64,000 bases of DNA. It comes from UBA4582 sp038106185. GTDB lineage: Bacteria; Pseudomonadota; Gammaproteobacteria; Pseudomonadales; Azotimanducaceae. Positions 24,191 to 32,126 of this stretch are shown in pieces; position 1 is the stretch's first letter, and each line of letters begins with the position of its first letter. The notes under the pieces are model-generated. The model searched no databases, was not told the DNA's origin, and saw nothing but the letters and a program-made list of their open reading frames with translations. Both the position numbers and the translations under genes were made by a program. The DNA lies in NCBI GenBank assembly GCA_038106185.1, contig JAYODE010000013.1:14547-78546 (forward strand), given 5' to 3'.

Positions 24191-25677
24191 TGGATCAGTC
24201 GACACAGCCTGTTGTCATAGTGGGTGCTGGCATATCTGGCCTTTGCACAGCCCTGGCTTTGGCCAAGACTGGCCTTGAGGTCAGGGTCATTGAACGGGAC
24301 TCGCCACCCCCCACCGGCGATCCAGACCAGGCTTTCTTCGAATGGAACCGACGAGGCGCTGCCCAGTTTCGGCACCCACACGCTTTTCTGGCGGTGATGA
24401 GTAATCTGCTGCAGGATAGCTTTCCTGGCCTGATGGACGACTTCTTCGCTGCCGGTGCCCGTAAAGTCACCTTTGAAGACATGCTGCCACCGAATCTAAA
24501 GGCAAAATATTCACCGCAACCCGGTGATGAAAAAATGTGGCTGCTCATGTGTCGCCGCGCCACTATGGAAACCGTGTTTCGTCGATACGCCGAAAAGCAG
24601 CCGCTGATTCGCATAGAAAGTGACACGCAGGTGACCGCCCTGTTGAGCCACAGGGATGGCGAGCAGATCCTGGTTGACGGCATCAACGTCAAGACCCGCG
24701 GCGAACCAGAACGTCAGCTGCTCAGCAGTGTGCTGATTGACGCCGGCGGACGCAACAGCAAACTCAAGACTTGGCTGCGAGAAGTCGGCGCCAGTATTCC
24801 AACCGAAGATGATGATGCTGAGATTGTCTATTTTACGCGCCACTACAAATTGTTGCCTGGTGTGCCAGAGCCTGAACGCGGTAGCAGCAAGGACCGCTCC
24901 TCGGGCGACCTGGGCTATATCAAGTACGGCGTGTTTCCTGGTGAAGGAGGTCACTTTGCCGTGATCGCCTGCCTGCACAAAGAAGAGCGGGCATTGCACG
25001 AAGCCATCAAGTCCAGCGACCAGTTCGATCTCATCTGTCGCAACATTCCGGGCCTGTTGCCCTGGGTTGCGGCTGACAAGGCAGAAGCCACCACTGAGTC
25101 CTTTGGTTTTGCAGATATTCATGCGGTCTGGCATCACTTTGTCGATGACGGCAAACCAGCAGCGCTGAATTTTTTTGCTGTCGGTGATGCGGCGGTACGA
25201 ACTAACCCCTTGTATGGACGCGGCTGTAGTACCGGCATTATCCATGCGCACCTGCTGGCGGCGACCTTACGAGACCTCTCCGATCCGGTAGAACGGGCGC
25301 TGCAGTTTCACGAGCAAACTGAAGCTGAGCTTAGACCCATCTTCAAAGCCAGCCTGGCAGAAGACAAAAAAGGCATACGTCAGGCCAGGGCAGAAATTGA
25401 GGGCAAGGTCATCGACAGCACGGGATCCATCAAGGCCTGGTTTCGCGCCGCCTTTGGTGATGCGCTGTCGATGGCTTCAACACGGAATATCCATGTACTG
25501 CGTGGCATCATGCGAACCTTCAACCTGCTGGAAAAGCCCGGTGAATTCCTTAAAGACAAGCGAATACTATTGACGACATTCGCCTATATGCTGGGTGGTC
25601 GCAGGCGTAACGCCAGTGCTCGCAAGGTCAACGGGCCACCGAGGCAGCGAATGCATGAGATTCTGGCTGAGCAATAG
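24190..25677 (+). CDS. FAD-dependent oxidoreductase (monooxygenase-like)
   Basis: 495 residues; the ATG shares one base with the preceding TGA (TGATG). The FAD-binding VVIVGAGISGLCTALALA at the N-terminus, the DAGGRNSKL segment mid-protein and FAVGDAAVRTNPLYGRGCS (about 329-347), the second FAD contact, match the FAD-dependent monooxygenase/halogenase superfamily. The usual halogenase motif WxWxIP is not seen. With the epoxide hydrolase upstream, a plausible route is epoxidation or hydroxylation of an unsaturated substrate followed by hydrolysis; this is inference from context. Confidence 0.85.
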   Translation: MDQSTQPVVIVGAGISGLCTALALAKTGLEVRVIERDSPPPTGDPDQAFFEWNRRGAAQFRHPHAFLAVMSNLLQDSFPGLMDDFFAAGARKVTFEDMLPPNLKAKYSPQPGDEKMWLLMCRRATMETVFRRYAEKQPLIRIESDTQVTALLSHRDGEQILVDGINVKTRGEPERQLLSSVLIDAGGRNSKLKTWLREVGASIPTEDDDAEIVYFTRHYKLLPGVPEPERGSSKDRSSGDLGYIKYGVFPGEGGHFAVIACLHKEERALHEAIKSSDQFDLICRNIPGLLPWVAADKAEATTESFGFADIHAVWHHFVDDGKPAALNFFAVGDAAVRTNPLYGRGCSTGIIHAHLLAATLRDLSDPVERALQFHEQTEAELRPIFKASLAEDKKGIRQARAEIEGKVIDSTGSIKAWFRAAFGDALSMASTRNIHVLRGIMRTFNLLEKPGEFLKDKRILLTTFAYMLGGRRRNASARKVNGPPRQRMHEILAEQ

Positions 25678-25694
25678 GCCAGCATCACTGCCAG

Positions 25695-25726
25695 CCTGGT
25701 TGGCGCGCGTCCGCCCGCCAACCAGG
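25695..25726. terminator. hairpin between convergent FAD-oxidoreductase and eda genes
   Basis: CCTGGTTGGCG (25695-25705) pairs with CGCCAACCAGG (25716-25726), an 11-bp stem with a 10-nt loop. It could serve both strands. There is no T tract. Confidence 0.5.
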
Positions 25727-25789
25727 GCCCGATTAGCCAGGCGCTATGAGTCTGTGGTGGGCTAGTAACAGCGGCTGGACGAAAAGCCT

Positions 25790-26425
25790 TTAAGGCCTTG
25801 TACACATCCCTACCGTCTCGCGGGACAGTTGCTCTATCTCTGCCCATCGCTGCTCTGCCACCAGGTTGTTGGGTGTCACCCAGGAACCACCCACGCACAA
25901 CACATTCGGCAGCTGCAGGTAATCCATCACATTGGCCAGACTCACTCCGCCCGTTGGGCAAAACCGTGCATCGGCAAAGGGACCGCTGATGGCCTTGATC
26001 TTGGCTGCGCCACCGGACGCTTCAGCCGGAAAAAACTTGAAATCCTGATAACCCAACTCCATGCAACGCATCATCTCGCTGACGCTGGCGATGCCGGGCA
26101 TCAGCGGAATGGGCGCCTGAGCTGCCGCACTCAGAAGCCGCTCTGTAGTGCCTGGCGAAACCATGAATTGGCAGCCCAGATCACAAGACAGCTGCACCTG
26201 CTCGGGCGTGCAGACAGTCCCAGTCCCGACTATAGCGCCTTCCACTTGTTCCAGGATGCGGCGAATGCCTTCGACTGCCGCCTCGGTGCGCAGGGTGATT
26301 TCCAGCACCTTGAGTCCTCCCGCCACCAACGCCTGTGCCAGGGGCACGGCATCCTCAACCCGCGTCAGCGTGATGACCGGAATGACGGCTGTACCAGCCA
26401 ATAAATTGCGCACGGGCTTCTCCAT
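25790..26425 (-). CDS. eda: 2-dehydro-3-deoxy-phosphogluconate (KDPG) aldolase
   Basis: 211 residues, against 213 for E. coli Eda. It splits KDPG into pyruvate and glyceraldehyde-3-phosphate, the last step of the Entner-Doudoroff pathway. The catalytic Glu is in LEITLRT (about 43), and the Schiff-base Lys is in DFKFFPAE (about 133). IVGTGTV, SPGTT and PTGGV, which bind phosphate and substrate, are all present. It lies 104 nt after edd on the same strand, the spacer carrying a 7-bp array. Confidence 0.96.
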   Translation of the reverse strand: MEKPVRNLLAGTAVIPVITLTRVEDAVPLAQALVAGGLKVLEITLRTEAAVEGIRRILEQVEGAIVGTGTVCTPEQVQLSCDLGCQFMVSPGTTERLLSAAAQAPIPLMPGIASVSEMMRCMELGYQDFKFFPAEASGGAAKIKAISGPFADARFCPTGGVSLANVMDYLQLPNVLCVGGSWVTPNNLVAEQRWAEIEQLSRETVGMCTRP

Positions 26426-26460
26426 TTCAATCGTCTATTCAGACTGATGTTTTGTATCGT

Positions 26461-26488
26461 GTTTTGTGTTTTGTGTTTTGTGTTTTGT
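26461..26488. repeat. 7-bp tandem array (GTTTTGT), four exact copies
   Basis: Four exact GTTTTGT units (26461-26488) with a degenerate unit before (from 26449), in the edd-eda spacer. The period of 7 also appears at 2704-2846, with a different sequence. Confidence 0.95.
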
Positions 26489-26529
26489 GTGCTCTGTGCC
26501 GCCCTTCGCGAGGCCGGCGCCTGTTTGCG

Positions 26530-28359
26530 TCACGCCTCTCCATAAAGAAATGACGCACCCTGTTCAGCAGTACCCATCGCCAAGCGGTTTACCCGAAATA
26601 GTTCGCGACCACAGCCTCTCTGCCCAGTCTCAGATCGCGGCGCGATGGGACGATCATTGAGTGCTTGCAGATCCCCTATAAACTGCAACTCACCGGCTAC
26701 TGCATCAACCCGCAGCAGATCACCATCTCGGAGTTTTGCCAACAAGCCGCCGGCGATTGCCTCTGGCACCAGATGGATCGCGGCCGGCACCTTACCGGAT
26801 GCCCCTGACATACGTCCGTCAGTCACCAGCGCAACGCGAAAACCCTTGTCCTGCAGACTGCTCAGCATAGGTGTCAGCTTGTGCAACTCAGGCATACCCA
26901 ATGCCTGCGGACCCTGGTAGCGGGCAACCAGGACACAGTCTCGATTCAGCTTGCCGGCAGCAAACAGTTCGCTCACTTGCTCCTGATCGTCTATGACCAA
27001 GGCCGGCGCCTCAACCACCCAGTGGTCTCTCGCAACGGCTGACACCTTAATAACACTGCGACCCAAGTTACCCTGGAGCAGGCGCAGACCACCCTCGTTG
27101 GCAAAGGGCGAATCCAGGCTGGCCAGCACAGTCTGATCCAGCGACTGCTGGGGTGACTCGCGCCACTGAACACCGTCGCCCGCCATATCCAAAGTCGCTT
27201 CTTGCGTGAAAGCCGAAAAACTGTCGCCCCAGGTGGTGTTGGCATCTGCATGCATCAGGCCGCCGGCCAACAACTGACGAAACAGCACCGCCGTGCCGCC
27301 TGCTGCATGAAAGTGATTCACATCAGCCTGTCCATTGGGGTAAACCTTGGCTAACAATGGCACTACAGCGGAAAGATCGGCGATATCCGTCCAGTTCAGC
27401 AGCATACCCGCCGCTCGAGCAATAGCGACCAGGTGCATCGTATGATTGGTTGAGCCACCCGTCGCCAGCAGGGCTACGGTGGCATTAACTAGCGCCCGTT
27501 CGTCAACAATTTCGCCTACGGGACGATAGTCCGAACCAAGCGCAGTGATTCGCGCTATCTGATGGCAGGTCTCGCGGGTCAGGCGTTCGCGCAGAAGCGT
27601 ACCGGGATTGACAAAGGAACTCCCGGGTAACTGCAACCCCATGGCCTCAAGAATGACCTGGTTACTGTTCGCTGTGCCATAAAAGGTACAGGTGCCGGGG
27701 CTATGATAGGAATCGGACTCTGCCTGCAGTAGCGCTTCACGGCTCACCTGACCTTCGGCATAAAGCTGGCGAATCCGCTGCTTCTCTTTATTGGGCAAGC
27801 CAGACGGCATAGGTCCTGAGGGCACAAAAAGCGCCGGCAGATAGCCAAAGCTGAGTACCCCCATCAACAGGCCTGGAACAATCTTGTCGCAGATACCCAG
27901 CGCCAGCACACCATCAAACATCTGATGAGACAAAGCGATAGCCGTAGACTGAGCAATCAAATCGCGACTCAGCAAGCTCAGCTCCATACCTGCCTGACCT
28001 TGAGTCACACCATCACACATGGCGGGTACTCCACCGGCAACCTGGCCAGTGCAGCCCATTTCTCGCAACGCCGCTTTTATCTTGTCCGGGTAATCCGCAT
28101 AGGGTTGGTGAGCAGACAGCATGTCGTTATAGGCAGTCACGATCGCAATATTGGCTGATTGCATCAGCTTCAGACTGTCCTTGTCGTCAACCCCACAAGC
28201 GGCAAACCCGTGTGCCAGATTGCCACAACTCAGCTTGCCACGGGTCGGTCGATCCTGGTGATCCTGTCGCACCTGTTCCAGATAAACTGATCGCAGACCA
28301 CGACTACGATCAACAATACGCTCAGTGACTGCCGCTACGATTGGGTTCAGCTGAACCAT
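26530..28359 (-). CDS. edd: phosphogluconate dehydratase
   Basis: 609 residues, the standard Edd length. It dehydrates 6-phosphogluconate to KDPG using a 4Fe-4S cluster. The IlvD/Edd family signature is plain: MCDGVTQGQAGMELSLLSRD, LGICDKIVPGLLMG, GTCTFYGTANSNQ, and late TDGRMSGASGKVPAAIH. The conserved cluster cysteines in the first three segments are intact. A HexR-like palindrome lies 26 bp upstream. With eda it makes an Entner-Doudoroff module; zwf and pgl are not in the window. Confidence 0.97.
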   Translation of the reverse strand: MVQLNPIVAAVTERIVDRSRGLRSVYLEQVRQDHQDRPTRGKLSCGNLAHGFAACGVDDKDSLKLMQSANIAIVTAYNDMLSAHQPYADYPDKIKAALREMGCTGQVAGGVPAMCDGVTQGQAGMELSLLSRDLIAQSTAIALSHQMFDGVLALGICDKIVPGLLMGVLSFGYLPALFVPSGPMPSGLPNKEKQRIRQLYAEGQVSREALLQAESDSYHSPGTCTFYGTANSNQVILEAMGLQLPGSSFVNPGTLLRERLTRETCHQIARITALGSDYRPVGEIVDERALVNATVALLATGGSTNHTMHLVAIARAAGMLLNWTDIADLSAVVPLLAKVYPNGQADVNHFHAAGGTAVLFRQLLAGGLMHADANTTWGDSFSAFTQEATLDMAGDGVQWRESPQQSLDQTVLASLDSPFANEGGLRLLQGNLGRSVIKVSAVARDHWVVEAPALVIDDQEQVSELFAAGKLNRDCVLVARYQGPQALGMPELHKLTPMLSSLQDKGFRVALVTDGRMSGASGKVPAAIHLVPEAIAGGLLAKLRDGDLLRVDAVAGELQFIGDLQALNDRPIAPRSETGQRGCGRELFRVNRLAMGTAEQGASFLYGEA

Positions 28360-28384
28360 GATTGCTCTCCAGAAAAACGGCCAA

Positions 28385-28400
28385 TTGTAATTAAGTCACA
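28385..28400. promoter_or_regulatory. HexR-like operator upstream of edd
   Basis: TTGTAATTAAGTCACA matches the known HexR site type (TGTAAT, three A/T, ATTACA) at all but two arm positions. It is 26 bp from the edd start. HexR (an RpiR-family repressor released by KDPG) is the usual Entner-Doudoroff regulator in gammaproteobacteria. Confidence 0.55.
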
Positions 28401-28460
28401 TTTTTTCGCTACCTTATAAACGAAAAATGGCGATTTTAGTGACTCTACAACTGACAACCT

Positions 28461-28530
28461 TCGATGAACTTCGATGGCAACCGATGACCTTCGATGACCA
28501 TTGATGACCATTGATGACCATCGATGATCA
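28461..28530. repeat. 10-bp tandem array, seven copies
   Basis: Units TCGATGACCA and TTGATGACCA and variants, in register from 28461 to 28530, between edd and the monooxygenase gene end. No gene is seen in 28360-28601. Confidence 0.9.
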
Positions 28531-28601
28531 TTATATTACCGTCGCCTTATCGATGTTCACCGACATTCAAAGCCAACGCTACTGATACGGCTATTCTCAC
28601 A

Positions 28602-30203
28602 TTATGCCAGCAAAAAACCCTCGTAGTTCTGTTTGGCGACTGTTTCACACTTTTCAGCATACACCGGCAAACCACCGACATAAGGCATAAATACCCGCGG
28701 CTTACCCGGTACGTTAGCGCCAAGATACCATGAGTTACAGGATGGATAGAGGGTTGTGTCCGCGATCTCGTTGACATGCTCGACCCAGGCATTCTCGGCG
28801 TTGACATCGGCTTCAATCGTTACCAGACCTCGCTCGCGCATATTCAATATGCAGTCGGTCACCCAATTAACATGCTGCTCAATAGAGCAAATCATATTGC
28901 TCAATACTGACGGGCTCTGGGGGCCTGAGATAGTAAACAGGTTAGGAAAGCCGGCCGAGCCCAGTCCCAGATAGGTTCTGGGTCCTGCCGCCCACTTATC
29001 CTTGAGCGCCAGCCCGTTGCGACCACGAATGTCTATTCGAGTGAGAGAGCCCGTCATGGCATCAAAGCCGGTGGCGAAAATCAGACAATCAAATTCGTAT
29101 TCCTGACCGTTGGTCACCAAACCTTTAGGCGTGATTCGCTCAATAGGATGGTCCTTGACGCTAACCAAGGAGACATTATCGCGGTTATAGGTCTCGAAGT
29201 AATCGATATCAACGCACAGTCGCTTGCATCCTATCACCTGCTGTGGACATAAGAGATCAGCCACGACCGGATCCTTGACCGTCGCTCGAATCTTGCTGCG
29301 GACGAAATCGGCAGCGTAGGCATTGCCTGCCGGCGTCAGTAACAGGTCACCAAAGGCCGCGAGAAACCCAAAGCCACCAATCTGCCACTTGCGCTCAAAT
29401 TGCGCCGCGCGTTCGGCTTCACTGGCGTCAAACACTGAGCCCGCGTTGCGCTCGGTACGTGAGCCAAAACCACCAGCCTCAAGATTGTTGGCGGCCCGCA
29501 ACTCACCATAGTGCGCCTTAACCTCCGCAACATATTCCGGCTCAAGCTTGCGGTTATGAGCTGGAATCGAGAAGTTCGGGGTTCGCTGGAACACTGTCAG
29601 GTGCGCCGCCTGTTTCGCCAATTGGGGTATCGATTGAACCGCAGAGGAACCGGTACCAATAATGGCAATGCGCTTACCGGTAAAGTCGACACCTTGATGG
29701 GGCCACAAGCCGGTATGAAACCAGTCACCCTGATAGGCGTCCAGACCCTCAAACTTAGGCAAGTTGGTCGAGGACAGACAACCCGTCGCCATCACGCAAA
29801 ACGTCGAGGACAATTCCTCGCCAGCATCGGTGGTAACCTGCCAACGGTTGCTGATTTCGTCAAACACCGCAGCAGTGACTCGCGTTTTAAACTGAATGTC
29901 CTTTCGCAGGTCAAATCGATCCGCCACATGGTTGGCATAGGCGAGTATTTCAGGTTGCGGCGCATATCGTTCCTGCCACTCCCATGCCTGCTGTAGGTCA
30001 TCGGAAAACTGATAAGAGTACTCCATACTCTCGATGTCGCAGCGGGCACCGGGATAACGGTTCCAATACCAGGTGCCGCCGACACCTGCACCCGCCTCAA
30101 TCACCTGCACGTCCATACCGGCACCGCGAAGTCGATGCAGCATATACATACCAGCGAAACCTGCGCCGACAATGACCGCGTCAACTGTTCTTGCTGTTAC
30201 CAT
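28602..30203 (-). CDS. flavin-containing (Baeyer-Villiger type) monooxygenase
   Basis: 533 residues from the ATG at 30201-30203 (a GTG four codons earlier is possible). The FAD fingerprint AVIVGAGFAGMYMLHRLR is followed by GGTWYWNRYPGARCDIES, the Baeyer-Villiger fingerprint zone FHTGLWPHQGVDFTGK, and the NADP-binding IIGTGSSAVQSIPQLA. These are the features of cyclohexanone- and phenylacetone-type monooxygenases, which insert oxygen into ketones using FAD and NADPH. It is surrounded by genes of unrelated function and has no adjacent esterase; its substrate is unknown. Confidence 0.92.
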   Translation of the reverse strand: MVTARTVDAVIVGAGFAGMYMLHRLRGAGMDVQVIEAGAGVGGTWYWNRYPGARCDIESMEYSYQFSDDLQQAWEWQERYAPQPEILAYANHVADRFDLRKDIQFKTRVTAAVFDEISNRWQVTTDAGEELSSTFCVMATGCLSSTNLPKFEGLDAYQGDWFHTGLWPHQGVDFTGKRIAIIGTGSSAVQSIPQLAKQAAHLTVFQRTPNFSIPAHNRKLEPEYVAEVKAHYGELRAANNLEAGGFGSRTERNAGSVFDASEAERAAQFERKWQIGGFGFLAAFGDLLLTPAGNAYAADFVRSKIRATVKDPVVADLLCPQQVIGCKRLCVDIDYFETYNRDNVSLVSVKDHPIERITPKGLVTNGQEYEFDCLIFATGFDAMTGSLTRIDIRGRNGLALKDKWAAGPRTYLGLGSAGFPNLFTISGPQSPSVLSNMICSIEQHVNWVTDCILNMRERGLVTIEADVNAENAWVEHVNEIADTTLYPSCNSWYLGANVPGKPRVFMPYVGGLPVYAEKCETVAKQNYEGFLLA

Positions 30204-30472
30204 GAATTGTCTCACTCATCTTTAAGGGGCAAAACTGCCGCGAGAATATCCCACATAAACCAATCACAAACCAGCCTTGTCACCCCTCACCCACACATGC
30301 AATCGCCGCTGATTAGGATATGATTAGACCTTTTTCAGCAGACTGTTTCGCAAAATAGGATTCAGCCGTGCAGGGTCGCTTGGTGATTGTTCAGCCCCAG
30401 CATCCCGCCCTGAGAGACAGCGGATGAGCGCCCCCAGTCTAGTGCGGCGCCAAAAAAGCAGGTTTCTATCAC
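30204..30472. other. divergent intergenic region between monooxygenase and sulfatase-family genes
   Basis: Contains only weak, unconvincing promoter-like words and no gene. With the 55 bp of repeat array that follow it up to the next start codon, it forms the only spacer between the divergent genes. Confidence 0.4.
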
Positions 30473-30532
30473 GAATGGCTTTAGGAAGATTGGCCTTGAG
30501 AAGATTGGCTTTGAGAAGAGTGGCTTTATGAA
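30473..30532. repeat. 15-bp tandem array, four copies, running into a start codon
   Basis: Units GAATGGCTTTAGGAA, GATTGGCCTTGAGAA, GATTGGCTTTGAGAA and GAGTGGCTTTATGAA, at 30473, 30488, 30503 and 30518. The ATG of the following gene (30528) and its ribosome binding site (GAGAAGAG) lie inside the array. Confidence 0.95.
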
Positions 30533-32060
30533 GAAAAACATCTTGTTTATCACTGCAGACCAGTGGCGCGGCGAATGCCTGTCATCCCTGGGGCACAAGG
30601 TTCAGACCCCGAATCTCGACCGTCTTGCCGCTCAGGGGGTCTTGTTTCGTCAGCACTATGCGAATGCGGTGCCTTGTGCGCCTTCACGCGCCAGCCTGCA
30701 TACTGGCATGTACCTGCAGAATCACCGGGCCGGTACCAACGGCACGCCGCTGGATGCTCGGCACACTAATTGGGCCCTGGAGTTGCGCCAGCATGGATAT
30801 GATCCTGTACTTTTTGGCTATACGGATACGGCCAATGATCCTCGTCAATTTGATGCCGATGATCCTATTTTGCGCAGCTACGAAGGTCCCTTGCCCGGCA
30901 TCAAACCTGCCGTGATGATGGGTACCTACCCTCACGCCTGGGCCGACTGGCTTGAAGCCAAGGGTTACGCGATACCCTCGCCAAACTTTAATTTATATAC
31001 CACCCGCACCGACGGCGTGGAATACGAGGCTGGCGGCGCTGAGCCCCTGCCCCTGGCAATCCCGGCGGAGCATCATGACACCTGGTTCATGGTAGACCAG
31101 GTCATTGATTACCTGACGACCCACACCGAAGCGAAAACCCAGCCCTTTTGCATCCATCTGTCGTTATTACGCCCGCACCCGCCCTGGGTTGCACCAGCGC
31201 CTTACAACAGCCTGTACCCCCCGGCAACTCTAGGCGACTTCAACCGGGCAAGCTCTCGAGAAACCGAGGCGGAGCAACATCCCTTTCTGCGCCATTTTCT
31301 CGAACGGCCACACTATGGTGCGCCCCTCGATGAGAGAAAGCAGACTCGGCTGAAGTCAGCTTATTTCGGTTTGATGTCTGAGGTTGACGCAAACCTGGGC
31401 AGACTGTTCGAGCACCTGCAGACGCATGGCCTGTGGGAAAACACACTGATTGTCTTTACCTCTGATCATGGTGAACAGATGGGCGATCACTGGTTATTGG
31501 GCAAGCTGGGATACTTTGATCAGTCCTATCATATTCCTCTGATCATTCATGACCCGAGCCAGGCGGCCGACCAAAGCCGCGGCCACATCATGGAGGGCTT
31601 TACTGAGAATATAGATATCATGCCGACGTTGCTGGACTGGGTTGGCGTCGAGATTCCCCACCAATGCGATGGCCGGTCATTATTGACTGGCTTGCGAAGC
31701 GGCCAATTTCCGACCAACTGGCGAACTGAGGCGCACTGGGAATTTGACTTCAGAGACATACTGAACGGCAGCGCTATGGAAGCCGAGCTAGGTCTCACTC
31801 ATCATCAGTGCACGCTAAATGTCATTCGAGACAATGAGTACAAATACGTGCACTTCACTAACCTGCCACCCCTGTTCTTTGACTTAAAGCGGGATCCCGG
31901 CGAACTGCAGAACCTGGCCGATGATCCGACCTATTTGCCAAAAGTCTTGAGCTATGCGCAAAAAATGCTGTCCTGGCGCATGAATCATGACGAACAGACA
32001 CTGACACACCTGACCTTGACTGAGGACGGTGTCATAGGCCGAAAATCAGCCCGCTACTAG
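30528..32060 (+). CDS. sulfatase/phosphonate monoester hydrolase family protein
   Basis: 510 residues, alkaline phosphatase superfamily. It begins MKKNILFITADQWRGE, the metal-binding start. CAPSRASLHTG (Cys about 57) carries the C-x-P-S-R sulfatase motif, whose Cys is converted to formylglycine. FTSDHGEQMGDHWLLGK supplies the second metal site. LYLQNHRAGTNGTPL and TLLDWVGVEIPH closely recall Rhizobium phosphonate monoester hydrolase. I favour that promiscuous group, which cleaves phosphonate, phosphodiester and sulfate esters, over a strict arylsulfatase. No signal peptide, so cytoplasmic. Formylglycine needs a separate maturase, not seen here. Confidence 0.9.
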   Translation: MKKNILFITADQWRGECLSSLGHKVQTPNLDRLAAQGVLFRQHYANAVPCAPSRASLHTGMYLQNHRAGTNGTPLDARHTNWALELRQHGYDPVLFGYTDTANDPRQFDADDPILRSYEGPLPGIKPAVMMGTYPHAWADWLEAKGYAIPSPNFNLYTTRTDGVEYEAGGAEPLPLAIPAEHHDTWFMVDQVIDYLTTHTEAKTQPFCIHLSLLRPHPPWVAPAPYNSLYPPATLGDFNRASSRETEAEQHPFLRHFLERPHYGAPLDERKQTRLKSAYFGLMSEVDANLGRLFEHLQTHGLWENTLIVFTSDHGEQMGDHWLLGKLGYFDQSYHIPLIIHDPSQAADQSRGHIMEGFTENIDIMPTLLDWVGVEIPHQCDGRSLLTGLRSGQFPTNWRTEAHWEFDFRDILNGSAMEAELGLTHHQCTLNVIRDNEYKYVHFTNLPPLFFDLKRDPGELQNLADDPTYLPKVLSYAQKMLSWRMNHDEQTLTHLTLTEDGVIGRKSARY

Positions 32061-32106
32061 TGTTTTGGTGAAAGGCGCGCGTAACAGCCGCTGGGGATAG
32101 CCAAAT

Positions 32107-32124
32107 GCGGGCCTCTCGGCCCGC
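32107..32124. terminator. bidirectional hairpin between the sulfatase-family gene and topA
   Basis: GCGGGCC, loop TCTC, GGCCCGC (32107-32124), two bases after the topA stop and 47 bp after the convergent gene's stop. Followed by ATTTGGC on the topA strand. Confidence 0.7.
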
Positions 32125-32126
32125 GC

